A stretch of DNA of 64,000 nt, taken from DASZIT01 sp036489495 (GTDB lineage Bacteria; Actinomycetota; Acidimicrobiia; Acidimicrobiales; RAAP-2). The position numbers and the translations under genes are program-made. The stretch is taken from positions 62,001 to 126,000 of the forward strand of contig DASXFR010000069.1 of assembly GCA_036489495.1 (NCBI GenBank). The letters are read 5' to 3'. The notes under the pieces are model-generated. The model saw only the letters and a list, made by a program, of their open reading frames with translations, was not told where the DNA came from and did not search any database. This document shows, piece by piece, positions 50,521-58,697 of this stretch (within the stretch, counting starts at the first letter, position 1; the number at the start of each line of letters is the position of its first letter).

Positions 50521-51344
50521 GCGGAGACGCCGTGCTGGCGGAGGATGTCGTTCAACTTCGCCTTGTCGTGTCGTTGCCCCTGGGTCAGCCGCTTGATGAC
50601 CAGCACGCAGGGAAGGAAGAACTCGCCACCGGCGAACTCGCGACGGCGCGAGGCTTGGACGGCCACGCACCAGGGCGGGACATGACCCCGGCTCAGCTCG
50701 TCGCCGGTGTCGGCGTCGATGACCGGGATCGACGGGTTGAGGATGGTCCCCTCCCCCACCACCGAGCCCCGGCCGACCCTCGCCCCCTGGGTGATCATGC
50801 ACCGGCTCCCGATCATGACGTCGTCCTCGATGATCACCGGCGCCGCCTGGGCCGGCTCCAGGACCCCGCCGATGCCGACGCCGCCCGACAGGTGGACCCG
50901 CTCGCCGATCTGGGCGCAGGACCCCACCGTCGCCCAGGTGTCGACCATGGTGTCGGCCCCGACCCGGGCGGCGATGTTGACGTAGCTCGGCATGCAGATG
51001 ACCCCGCGGTCGAGGAACGCGCCCCAACGGGCCGAGGCGCCGGGGACCACCCGGACCCCGGAAGCGGCGAAGTTGCGTTTGAGCGGCAGCTTGTCGGCGT
51101 ACTCGAACGGCCCGACCTCGATGGTCTCCATCGACCGGAGGCGGAACAACATCAGCACCGCCTGCTTCAGCCACTGGTGGACCACCACCTCGTCGGTGTC
51201 CGGATCCACTTCGGCGATGCGGGCCTCGCCCCGGTCGAGTAGATCGATGGCTTCGGTCACCACCGACAGCGCCTCGGTGTCGTCGGGGGTCAGCTCGGAC
51301 ACTTTCGTCCACAACTCCTCGATGCGGGACTGGAGATCGGCCAT
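50517..51344 (-). CDS. dapD: tetrahydrodipicolinate N-succinyltransferase DapD
   Basis: 275 residues, left-handed beta-helix with hexapeptide repeats. MPSYVNIAARVGADTMVDTWATVGSCAQIG and VHLSGGVGIGGVLEP are the signature of the E. coli-type DapD, not the longer actinobacterial type. TAACGT lies 8 bases before the ATG. It leads dapE directly. Confidence 0.93.
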   Translation of the reverse strand: MADLQSRIEELWTKVSELTPDDTEALSVVTEAIDLLDRGEARIAEVDPDTDEVVVHQWLKQAVLMLFRLRSMETIEVGPFEYADKLPLKRNFAASGVRVVPGASARWGAFLDRGVICMPSYVNIAARVGADTMVDTWATVGSCAQIGERVHLSGGVGIGGVLEPAQAAPVIIEDDVMIGSRCMITQGARVGRGSVVGEGTILNPSIPVIDADTGDELSRGHVPPWCVAVQASRRREFAGGEFFLPCVLVIKRLTQGQRHDKAKLNDILRQHGVSA

Positions 51345-51352
51345 GGGTGGAG

Positions 51353-51358
51353 ACGTTA
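51353..51358 (-). promoter_or_regulatory. -10 element, leaderless dapD promoter
   Basis: Minus-strand TAACGT ends 8 bases before the dapD ATG, inside the 51-base dapC-dapD gap. Confidence 0.4.
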
Positions 51359-51395
51359 CTTCGGGGACCCGGCGACGCCGGACCCAACCCGCCCT

Positions 51396-52577
51396 TCAGC
51401 GCGCCGACAGGTCCTGGCCGGCCAACCGATCGCCGACCAGCCGCAGGCGTTCGATGGGTTGGACCACCGCCAGCCGGACGAAGGCCGCCCCGTCTTCCCC
51501 GTAGAGGTCGCCGGGACTGGCCAGCAGCCCGCCGGCCAGGGCCAACTCCTCGACCAGGCCCCATCCGCCTCCCGGCACCGAGGCCGGAACCGGCACCCAG
51601 AGATAGAAGCCGCCGGCCGGCATCGGGGTCGGGAGACCGGCGGCGTCCAGCACTCCCCGGAGGTAGCCCAGCCGTTCCCGGTAGCGCTGGCGCTGCACCT
51701 CGACGTGGGCATCGTCGTCGAAGGCCACCACCGCCGCCGCCTGTACCGGGCCCGGGACCATCAGCCCGGCATGGCGCCGGACGTCGAGGAGGTAGCCGAC
51801 GATCTCCGGATCCCCGGCGTAGAACCCGGCCCGGACGCCGGCCAGGTTGGACCGCTTGGACAGCGAGTGGACGGCCACCACCCCGTCCAGCCCGGTGGAC
51901 AGGATGGTCGTCGGCCGACCGTCCCAGGTGAATTCGGCGTAGCACTCGTCGGAGAAGATCGGGACCCGTTGGTCCCGACCCCACTGGGCCACCGGCTCCA
52001 TGTCGGTGAGCAGCCCGGTCGGGTTGGACGGGGAGTTGACCCACAGCAGCAGCGACCGGTCACGGTCGGCGACCGCGATGGAGTCGAGGTCGAGGCCACC
52101 CCCGGGGAGCTCCTTCACCGGCACCGGCCGGCAGCCGCCCAGCATCGCCCCCATCGCGTAGGTCGGATACGACACCGACGGGTAGAGGACGGTGTCCCGG
52201 TCGGGATTGCGCAGCCGGAGGTACTGGGCGGTCGACGCCACCATCTCCTTGGTGCCGACGCAGGCGGCCAGTTCGCGCTCCGGATCGACCGTCACCCCGA
52301 AGCGACGGGACAGCCAGCCGGCCGCCGCCCGGCGGTAGGCGGCCGAGCCGTTGGAGGCCGGATAGCCCCGCTCGGTGCCGGAGCTGGCGACCGCCTCGAT
52401 GACCGCCTCCGGCGGCGGGTCGTAGGGGGTGCCGATCGAGCAGTCGACGATCCCCGACGTCCCCTCGGCCACTTCGCCGAACCGCTCGACGGCCCGGCTC
52501 CGCACCGCGTGCAGGCGGTCATAGGGGTAGGGCGGCGGGGTGAAGCCGACCGCCGCGCCGGGGGTGACGATGCTCAT
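51396..52577 (-). CDS. dapC: succinyldiaminopimelate aminotransferase DapC
   Basis: 393 residues, class I/II PLP aminotransferase. NSPSNPTG, DECYAEF, and the PLP lysine in HSLSKRSNLAGVRAG. It makes N-succinyl-L,L-diaminopimelate from its keto precursor; the assignment rests on the dapD/dapE neighbours, since fold-type I aminotransferases are hard to separate by motif. ATG overlaps the hflX stop as ATGA. Confidence 0.88.
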   Translation of the reverse strand: MSIVTPGAAVGFTPPPYPYDRLHAVRSRAVERFGEVAEGTSGIVDCSIGTPYDPPPEAVIEAVASSGTERGYPASNGSAAYRRAAAGWLSRRFGVTVDPERELAACVGTKEMVASTAQYLRLRNPDRDTVLYPSVSYPTYAMGAMLGGCRPVPVKELPGGGLDLDSIAVADRDRSLLLWVNSPSNPTGLLTDMEPVAQWGRDQRVPIFSDECYAEFTWDGRPTTILSTGLDGVVAVHSLSKRSNLAGVRAGFYAGDPEIVGYLLDVRRHAGLMVPGPVQAAAVVAFDDDAHVEVQRQRYRERLGYLRGVLDAAGLPTPMPAGGFYLWVPVPASVPGGGWGLVEELALAGGLLASPGDLYGEDGAAFVRLAVVQPIERLRLVGDRLAGQDLSAR

Positions 52578-53884
52578 GAGGCGGCGAACTCCCGGAACCG
52601 GGCCTTGCCGACGTCGTCCAGCACCACGTGGAGCCGGGTGGCGTCGTCACCGTTCTCCTCGCTGACGATCTCCCCTTCGCGGTGGACGGCGGCCAGCACG
52701 TCACCCCGGGCCCAGGGGATGACCAGCTCCACCACCCGGCTCCCGACTCGGAGCCGGTCACTGATGGCGGTCAGCAGATCGTCGATCCCCTCGCCGGTCC
52801 GGGCGGAGACGATGACCGAGCCGGGGTGGGCGTCCATCAGCCGCCGGCTCTCCTCGATGGCCTCGTCCCCGCGGGCGGCCACCGCGTCGGCCTTGTTGAC
52901 CACCAACAGCTCGGGGATCCCGTCGGCGCCGATCTCGCCCAGCACCGAGCGCACCGCGTCGATCTGGCCCTGGAGGTCCGGGGCCGGCCCGTCCACCACG
53001 TGGAGAAGGAGATCGGATTCGGCCACCACCTCGAGGGTGGACCGGAACGCCTCCACCACCTGGTGGGGCAGCTTGCGGACGAACCCGACGGTGTCGGTGA
53101 GCAGGACGGTCTCGCCCCCGGGGAGGGCCAGCTGGCGGGTCCGCGGGTCGAGGGTGGAGAACAACCGGTTCTCCACCAGCACCTCGCTCCCGCACAGCCG
53201 GTTGAGGAGGGTGGACTTGCCGGCGTTGGTGTACCCGACCAGCGACACCGTCCGCTGCCTCGACCGGGCCCGCCCCTTGCGTTGGTTGCGGCGGGTGCGC
53301 TCGAGTTGGCGGAGGTCCGACTCCAGCCGGGTCATCCGGCGGACCAGGCGCCGGCGGTCGACTTCCAGCTGGGTCTCGCCCGGGCCCCGGGTGCCGATCC
53401 CGCCGGCCTGCTGGCTGAAGGCGGTGCCCCGGCCCCGCAGGCGCGGCAGCCGGTACCGGAGCAGGGCCAGCTCGACCTGGGCCCGGCCTTCCGGGGTCCG
53501 GGCGTTCTGGGCGAAGATGTCGAGGATCACCGCTGTCCGGTCGATGGCCGTCCGGCCCAGGATCTTCTCCAGGTTCCGCTGCTGGGCCGGGCTCAGGTCG
53601 TCATCGAACACCACGGTGTCGGCATCCACCGCCAGGCAGATCGACAGCAGTTCGGCGGCCTTGCCCTTCCCCACGTAGGTGGCGGGATCCGGGGTGGCCC
53701 GCCGCTGGATGACCCGGTCCATCACGTCGGCCCCGGCGGTGGACACCAGCCGGGCCAGCTCGTCCAGGCCGGCCTCGGCGGCGGCCAGCGTGGTGTGCGG
53801 GAACACCACTCCGACCAGCACGATGCGCTCCCGGAAGGTACGGGAGATGAGGGTGTCGGTAAAGGCGGAATCGGTCGGGGTCAT
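52574..53884 (-). CDS. hflX: ribosome-associated GTPase HflX
   Basis: 436 residues. HflX N-terminal domain (YVGKGKAAELLSICLAVDADTVVFDDDLSPAQQRNLEK), glycine-rich GGIGTRGPGETQ, then G1 GYTNAGKST, G3 DTVGFVRKLP and G4 NKAD. It splits stalled ribosomes. ATG overlaps the dapF stop as ATGA. Confidence 0.95.
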   Translation of the reverse strand: MTPTDSAFTDTLISRTFRERIVLVGVVFPHTTLAAAEAGLDELARLVSTAGADVMDRVIQRRATPDPATYVGKGKAAELLSICLAVDADTVVFDDDLSPAQQRNLEKILGRTAIDRTAVILDIFAQNARTPEGRAQVELALLRYRLPRLRGRGTAFSQQAGGIGTRGPGETQLEVDRRRLVRRMTRLESDLRQLERTRRNQRKGRARSRQRTVSLVGYTNAGKSTLLNRLCGSEVLVENRLFSTLDPRTRQLALPGGETVLLTDTVGFVRKLPHQVVEAFRSTLEVVAESDLLLHVVDGPAPDLQGQIDAVRSVLGEIGADGIPELLVVNKADAVAARGDEAIEESRRLMDAHPGSVIVSARTGEGIDDLLTAISDRLRVGSRVVELVIPWARGDVLAAVHREGEIVSEENGDDATRLHVVLDDVGKARFREFAAS

Positions 53885-54711
53885 GGGCGGGCGGCGCCCA
53901 GCACGCTGGAGGGGACGGCCTCGATGTCGGCCACCTTCCGGACCGGCCCGGCCAGCCGGATCCCGTCGGAGTCGAGGGTCACCCGGAGCGTGCCGCCGGG
54001 ATTGTGGACCCGGACCTGATCACCGACCAGGCCCCAGCTCCGGGCGGCGGCCGCCGCCGCGCAGCTTCCGGTGCCGCACGCCTGGGTCTCCCCCACCCCC
54101 CGCTCCCAGACCCGGAAGGTGAGATCCTCGGGGGTCGGGCCCACCGAGATGAACTCGACGTTGATGCCCCCCGGGTGCACCCCCTGGAGCCGGCTGCCGA
54201 TCTCGGCCACGTCCACCCCGGCCGGATCCGGCCCGAGGAGCACCAGGTGGGGATTGCCCATGTCGACCGTCCGGGCCCGCCGGTCGGCGAACTGCTGGGG
54301 CTGATCGGGGCCGAGTTCCGCCTTCCCCATGTCCACCGAGGCTTCGGCTTCCCCGAAGGCGTCCCCGGTCCGGTAGTCGATGGTCCGAACCCCGGCCAGC
54401 GTCCAGACGGTGAACTCGGGGGGTGTGACCAGCCCGGCATCCACCGCCGCCTGGGCCAGACAGCGGATCCCGTTGCCGCTCATTTCGGCTTCGGTGCCGT
54501 CGGCGTTGTGCAGGTCCATCGAGAGGTCGGCACCTTCCCGACCCGCCACCACCCGGATGATCCCGTCGGCCCCGATGCCGAAGCGCCGCGCACACAGGGC
54601 GCGCACCAACTCCGGCGCCATCCGGTGCCGGTCCTCGATGTCGATCACGACCAGAAAGTCGTTTCCGGCACCGTGGTGCTTGGTCAGCTGGAGGGTTCGC
54701 ATGTCATTCAC
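53881..54711 (-). CDS. dapF: diaminopimelate epimerase DapF
   Basis: 276 residues. Active-site cysteines in SGNGIRCLAQ and ACGTGSCAAA; HGAGNDFLV and MGNPHLVLL are also typical. It converts L,L- to meso-diaminopimelate, the residue added by MurE. Start GTG at 54709-54711; ATG at 54702 gives three residues less and is equally likely. It follows miaA by 21 bases. Confidence 0.93.
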   Translation of the reverse strand: MNDMRTLQLTKHHGAGNDFLVVIDIEDRHRMAPELVRALCARRFGIGADGIIRVVAGREGADLSMDLHNADGTEAEMSGNGIRCLAQAAVDAGLVTPPEFTVWTLAGVRTIDYRTGDAFGEAEASVDMGKAELGPDQPQQFADRRARTVDMGNPHLVLLGPDPAGVDVAEIGSRLQGVHPGGINVEFISVGPTPEDLTFRVWERGVGETQACGTGSCAAAAAARSWGLVGDQVRVHNPGGTLRVTLDSDGIRLAGPVRKVADIEAVPSSVLGAARP

Positions 54712-54732
54712 GGGGTTTGGCGGTTTCGGACG

Positions 54733-55767
54733 TCAGTCTCCCACCGTCTCGCCCGGCCCGGGTGACCCGGCGGTCGGGGAGAACCACCCGGCGATCCGGG
54801 CGATTCGGGCCGCCGGGTCCTCGTCCGGCTCCAACCACACGATACGGGGATCCCGGCGGAACCAGGCCCACTGCCGGCGGGCGAAGGCCCGGGTTCGCCG
54901 CACCGCCTCGTCCACCGCCTCGGCCAGCGGGACCCCGTCCTCCAGATGGGCGAGCAGCTCGCGATACCCGAGCGCCTGGCGGGCGGTACGCGACAACCCC
55001 CCGGGCGAGGCGGCCAGGGCCCGGACTTCGTCCAGCAGCCCGAGGTCCATCATGGCGGTGAACCGCTCGGCGATCCGGCGATCGGACCCCTCGGGGTCGT
55101 AGGGCAGGCCCACCAGGGTCACCCGGCTGGGGGGATACGCCTCCAGCCCCGGGCCGAACGACGAGAACGGTCGACCCGATCCGATCGACACTTCGAGGGC
55201 CCGGACCAGCCGGCGCCGGTTGGTGGGTTCCAGCCGGCCGGCCGCCACCGGGTCGAGCGACGCCAGCCGGGCATGGAGCCCGGCCAGGGCGGCGCGCTCA
55301 CCCGGGCTCCCCTCCGGTCCTTGCGCCTCCAGCTCGTCGGTGAGCCGGGCGGCCACCGCTGGGAACCGGCCCGGGAACGACAGGTCGTCGACCACCGAGC
55401 GGAGATACAACCCGGTCCCCCCGACCAGTAGCGCCCGGTGGCCCCGAGCCGAGATGTCGGCCAAGGTGGCCCGGGCGGCGGCCTGAAACTGCTGGACGGT
55501 GAACTCCTCCGACGCCTCCACCAGGTCGACCAGGTGGTACCCGACCCGGGCCCGGACCGCCGGCGATGGCTTGGCGGTACCGATATCCATGCCCCGGTAG
55601 ACGGCCATCGAGTCGACCGACACCAGCTCGACCCGGACGGGCGGACCGGCGCCGCCGTCGGCATCCGACCCCGCCGATGCCTCGGCCACCGCCACCGCCA
55701 GCTCCGACTTCCCCGAGGCGGTGGGACCGACCAGGGCCACCGGGGCCGGGGCGGGGTCAGCCGGCAA
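54733..55767 (-). CDS. miaA: tRNA dimethylallyltransferase MiaA
   Basis: 344 residues. P-loop VGPTASGKSELAVA, VDSMAVYRGMDIGTAKP, GGTGLYLRSVVD and RRQWAWFRRD. It prenylates A37 of tRNAs reading U-starting codons; MiaB, encoded just upstream, completes the modification. The start is TTG at 55765-55767, overlapping the miaB end by 11 bases. Confidence 0.94.
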   Translation of the reverse strand: MPADPAPAPVALVGPTASGKSELAVAVAEASAGSDADGGAGPPVRVELVSVDSMAVYRGMDIGTAKPSPAVRARVGYHLVDLVEASEEFTVQQFQAAARATLADISARGHRALLVGGTGLYLRSVVDDLSFPGRFPAVAARLTDELEAQGPEGSPGERAALAGLHARLASLDPVAAGRLEPTNRRRLVRALEVSIGSGRPFSSFGPGLEAYPPSRVTLVGLPYDPEGSDRRIAERFTAMMDLGLLDEVRALAASPGGLSRTARQALGYRELLAHLEDGVPLAEAVDEAVRRTRAFARRQWAWFRRDPRIVWLEPDEDPAARIARIAGWFSPTAGSPGPGETVGD

Positions 55768-57190
55768 TGACGGGGATCAGGGTGCGGTGGCGGGGCGGGG
55801 CGGTCACCTCGACCAGCTCGCCCCGGAGGTGGTGGCGGGCCGAGCCGGTCACCGCCACCTCGGCAAACGATCCGGGCGGGATCCGGGTCCCGCCGGCCGG
55901 CTCGAAGTGGACCAGCTTGTTCTGGCCGGTGCGCCCGGTGGTGACCGACGGGTCCCGCTTGGAGGGGCCCTCGACCAGGACCTCCTCGACCTTGCCGATC
56001 CGGGCCCGGTGCCGGTGGAGGGCGGACCGCTCGACCACCGCCCGGAGCCGCTCCATCCGTTCGGCCGTTACCTCGCCCGGGACGAACCGGTCGGTCATGG
56101 CCGCCGCCCGGGTCCCCGGCCGCGGCGAGAAGACGAAGGTGTAGGCGCTGTCGTAGTTGGCTTCGGCCGCGACCTCGAGGGTGCGTTCGAAGTCGTCCTC
56201 GCCCTCCCCCGGGAAGCCGACGATGAGATCGGTGCTCACGGCCAGATCCGGGATGGCGGCCCGGGCGGCGGCCAGCCGGGCCAGGTAGCGCTCGGCGGTG
56301 TAGCCGCGGCGCATGGCGGCCAGGGTGGCGTCGCTTCCGGCCTGGAGGGGCAGGTGGAGGTGGTCGCAGACCTCGGGGGTCTCGGCCATGGCGGCGATGG
56401 TGTCGGGTCGGAGGTCCTTCGGATGCGGGCTGGTGAAGCGGACCCGGCGGATGCCGTCGACGGCGGCGACCGACCGCAGCAGGTCGGCGAACAGCGGCGC
56501 CCGGCGGGTGATGTCCCGACCGTAGGAGTTGACGTTCTGACCCAACAGGGTGACCTCGGACACCCCCCGGTCGGCCAGGGTCCGGATTTCGGCCACCACG
56601 TCGTCCGGGCTCCGGGACACCTCGCCACCCCGCACCGACGGCACGATGCAGAAGGCGCAGGAATTGTCGCAGCCCATCTGGATGGTCACCCAGGCGGCAT
56701 ACGGGAGGTCGCGCACCGCCCCGACGGCGGCGGCCTGCTGGCCGGGGCCCGAGTCGCCACCTTCGGGCATCGGCTCCTCGAGGATCTCCACGATCGGACC
56801 GGAGCCGGCGGCCCGGCGAAGCAGGGCGGGGGCGTGGGACAGGTTGTGGGTACCGAACACCACGTCGACGTGGCTGGCCCGCTCCCGGATCCGCTCCCGG
56901 TCCATCTGGGCCAGGCACCCGCCCACCGCGATCTGCATCTCCGGCCGGCTCGCCCGCAGGGTCTTCAGGTCACCGAGATGCCCGTAGAACTTGTTGTCGG
57001 CATTCTCCCGGATGCAGCAGGTGTTGAACACCACCACATCGGCGGACTCGAGGTCGGGGGTCGACACCAGGCCGTCGGCGGTGAGGAGCCCGGCCAGCCG
57101 CTCGGAGTCGTGGTCGTTCATCTGGCAGCCGAAGGTCTGGATGTGGAACGTGCGTTGGCGGGATGCCTCCTCCCCGGTGCCTGACGTCAT
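55757..57190 (-). CDS. miaB: tRNA-2-methylthio-N6-dimethylallyladenosine synthase MiaB
   Basis: 477 residues. N-terminal methylthiotransferase domain with FGCQMNDHDSER, NTCCIRENA and GGCLAQ (first Fe-S cluster cysteines), radical-SAM GCDNSCAFCIVPSVRG, and a C-terminal TRAM domain. Partner of MiaA. ATG with TACGAT 6 bases upstream; the intervening GGGGAG could also serve as a Shine-Dalgarno. Confidence 0.95.
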   Translation of the reverse strand: MTSGTGEEASRQRTFHIQTFGCQMNDHDSERLAGLLTADGLVSTPDLESADVVVFNTCCIRENADNKFYGHLGDLKTLRASRPEMQIAVGGCLAQMDRERIRERASHVDVVFGTHNLSHAPALLRRAAGSGPIVEILEEPMPEGGDSGPGQQAAAVGAVRDLPYAAWVTIQMGCDNSCAFCIVPSVRGGEVSRSPDDVVAEIRTLADRGVSEVTLLGQNVNSYGRDITRRAPLFADLLRSVAAVDGIRRVRFTSPHPKDLRPDTIAAMAETPEVCDHLHLPLQAGSDATLAAMRRGYTAERYLARLAAARAAIPDLAVSTDLIVGFPGEGEDDFERTLEVAAEANYDSAYTFVFSPRPGTRAAAMTDRFVPGEVTAERMERLRAVVERSALHRHRARIGKVEEVLVEGPSKRDPSVTTGRTGQNKLVHFEPAGGTRIPPGSFAEVAVTGSARHHLRGELVEVTAPPRHRTLIPVIAG

Positions 57191-57196
57191 CTCCCC

Positions 57197-57202
57197 ATCG
57201 TA
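57197..57202 (-). promoter_or_regulatory. -10 element, miaB promoter
   Basis: Minus-strand TACGAT ends 6 bases before the miaB ATG (leaderless spacing). Confidence 0.4.
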
Positions 57203-57218
57203 CGGCCCGGTTGGCGGC

Positions 57219-57569
57219 TCAGGGATGCGACGCCTCCACCACCGTGTGGATGCCCCCCCGGACCAACCAGTCGGTCGTCACCGTCATGCTGCGGGGGGCA
57301 ATGGCCGCCACCAGGTCATCGAGGATCCGGTTGGTGACGTCCTCGTGGAAGGCGCCTTCGTCCCGGTAGCTCCACAGATAGAGCTTGAGCGACTTGAGCT
57401 CGACGATCGACTCGCCGGGCACGTAGGCCACCGTCACGGTGGCGAAGTCGGGCTGCCCGGTCATCGGACACACGCAGGTGAACTCCGGGGACTCGCAGCG
57501 GACCTGGTACTCCCGCCCGGGGTGGGGGTTGGGGATGGCCAGGAGCTCTTTCGACGGACGTGACGGCAT
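57219..57569 (-). CDS. queF: 7-cyano-7-deazaguanine reductase QueF
   Basis: 116 residues, the short unimodular QueF. The catalytic cysteine and NADPH motif are in FTCVCPMTGQPDFA, followed by VELKSLKLYLWSYRDEGAFHE. Last step to preQ1 for queuosine, which modifies tRNA, fitting the adjacent miaB/miaA. No other queuosine gene is in the window. TAGAGT lies 6 bases before the ATG. Confidence 0.94.
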   Translation of the reverse strand: MPSRPSKELLAIPNPHPGREYQVRCESPEFTCVCPMTGQPDFATVTVAYVPGESIVELKSLKLYLWSYRDEGAFHEDVTNRILDDLVAAIAPRSMTVTTDWLVRGGIHTVVEASHP

Positions 57570-57575
57570 GGCCCG

Positions 57576-57581
57576 ACTCTA
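57576..57581 (-). promoter_or_regulatory. -10 element, leaderless queF promoter
   Basis: Minus-strand TAGAGT ends 6 bases before the queF ATG; no Shine-Dalgarno. Confidence 0.5.
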
Positions 57582-57623
57582 GGACGCCCGATACCGCCCG
57601 GACCCTACCTCCAGGCTCGAACC

Positions 57624-58616
57624 CTAATTGTCACCGTCGAAGTCGAACAGCCGGCTGCCCGACGAGGGCGCCGGGTCGTCGTCCGGTCCGGCCCCACCCT
57701 CGCCTCCGCCACCGCCACTCCCGGTCCACGACGGTTGGCGGTCGCGCCAGAAGTCGTCCCGCCCCTCCCGGTCGACGATCAACCCGTGCATGTCCGGTCC
57801 CAGCAGCAGGACCTTCCCGGGAACCTCGGTGTCCTCCATGGCCTCCTTGGCCGCCTGTTTGACCTTGGCTCCGTCGGCGCCCCGGCAGATGCCGAGCAGG
57901 GACGGCCCCGCCCCCGACCAGCAGGTGGCCAGCGCACCCCCGGCGGCCAGCCGGGACAGGAGGATGGGGGCGGCCGGGAACAGCGGGCTCCGGAAATCCT
58001 GGTGCAGCCGGTCCTCGGTGGCCTCCTTCAACAGCACCCGGCTGTCGGCCAGGCCGGCGATCAGCAGGGCCAGCCGGGACAGATTGAAGGCGGCGTTCTC
58101 GCGGGTGACCTCGAGGGGAAGCGCCAACCGGGCCTTCGAGGTCGACAGCACCAGGTCGGGAACGATGACCACGAAGACCAGGCTCACGTCGAGGGTGAGG
58201 CGCACCACCCGGACCGCACCTTTGACCATCGCCGCCGCCACCAGCCCGCCGACCACCGAGGCGGCGGCGTTGTCGGGATGCCCGTCCATGTAGGCGGCCA
58301 CCGCCAACGGATCCTTGGAACCGGCCGCCGCCGCCGCGGCTGCCGCCAGCGCCGCCGAGGAACCAAGGCCCCGCCCGATGGGAATCTCCGAACGCACGGT
58401 GATGGCCAGCCGGTCGGTTCCGGCCACGTCGATGGCCACTCGGGCGGCCAGATGCGACGGGTCGTCGTCGGTGAGACCCGCACCTTCCCCCACCGACCGG
58501 ACGATCAGCTTGGATGCCTTCTCCACTTCGACCTCGACGTACTGGTCGAGGGCGACGGCCAGGGTGTCGAAACCGGGGCCGAGGTTGGCCGACGAGGCGG
58601 GGGCGCGTGCTCGCAC
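57624..58616 (-). CDS. thrB: homoserine kinase ThrB
   Basis: 330 residues, GHMP kinase. SSANLGPGFDTLAVAL at the N-terminus, IPIGRGLGSSAALAAA (phosphate-binding), and WSGAGPSLLG near the C-terminus. It phosphorylates homoserine for threonine synthesis. The last 40 residues are a Gly/Asp-rich tail absent from most ThrB. GTG start with TAGTTT 6 bases upstream. Confidence 0.9.
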   Translation of the reverse strand: MRARAPASSANLGPGFDTLAVALDQYVEVEVEKASKLIVRSVGEGAGLTDDDPSHLAARVAIDVAGTDRLAITVRSEIPIGRGLGSSAALAAAAAAAAGSKDPLAVAAYMDGHPDNAAASVVGGLVAAAMVKGAVRVVRLTLDVSLVFVVIVPDLVLSTSKARLALPLEVTRENAAFNLSRLALLIAGLADSRVLLKEATEDRLHQDFRSPLFPAAPILLSRLAAGGALATCWSGAGPSLLGICRGADGAKVKQAAKEAMEDTEVPGKVLLLGPDMHGLIVDREGRDDFWRDRQPSWTGSGGGGGEGGAGPDDDPAPSSGSRLFDFDGDN

Positions 58617-58622
58617 GAAATC

Positions 58623-58628
58623 AAACTA
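58623..58628 (-). promoter_or_regulatory. -10 element, leaderless thrB promoter
   Basis: Minus-strand TAGTTT ends 6 bases before the thrB GTG at 58614-58616. No Shine-Dalgarno. Confidence 0.5.
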
Positions 58629-58697
58629 CTCGTCGCACGCCGCGGGGGGCGGGATCAATGTCGCCGTCGGGTGACGACAACGGTAACGACTGATCCC

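Noticed and set aside
49438..52044. 868-residue frame ending in DapE
   Set aside because: Bases above 50520 are a shadow of dapD and dapC; dapE starts at the GTGA overlap.
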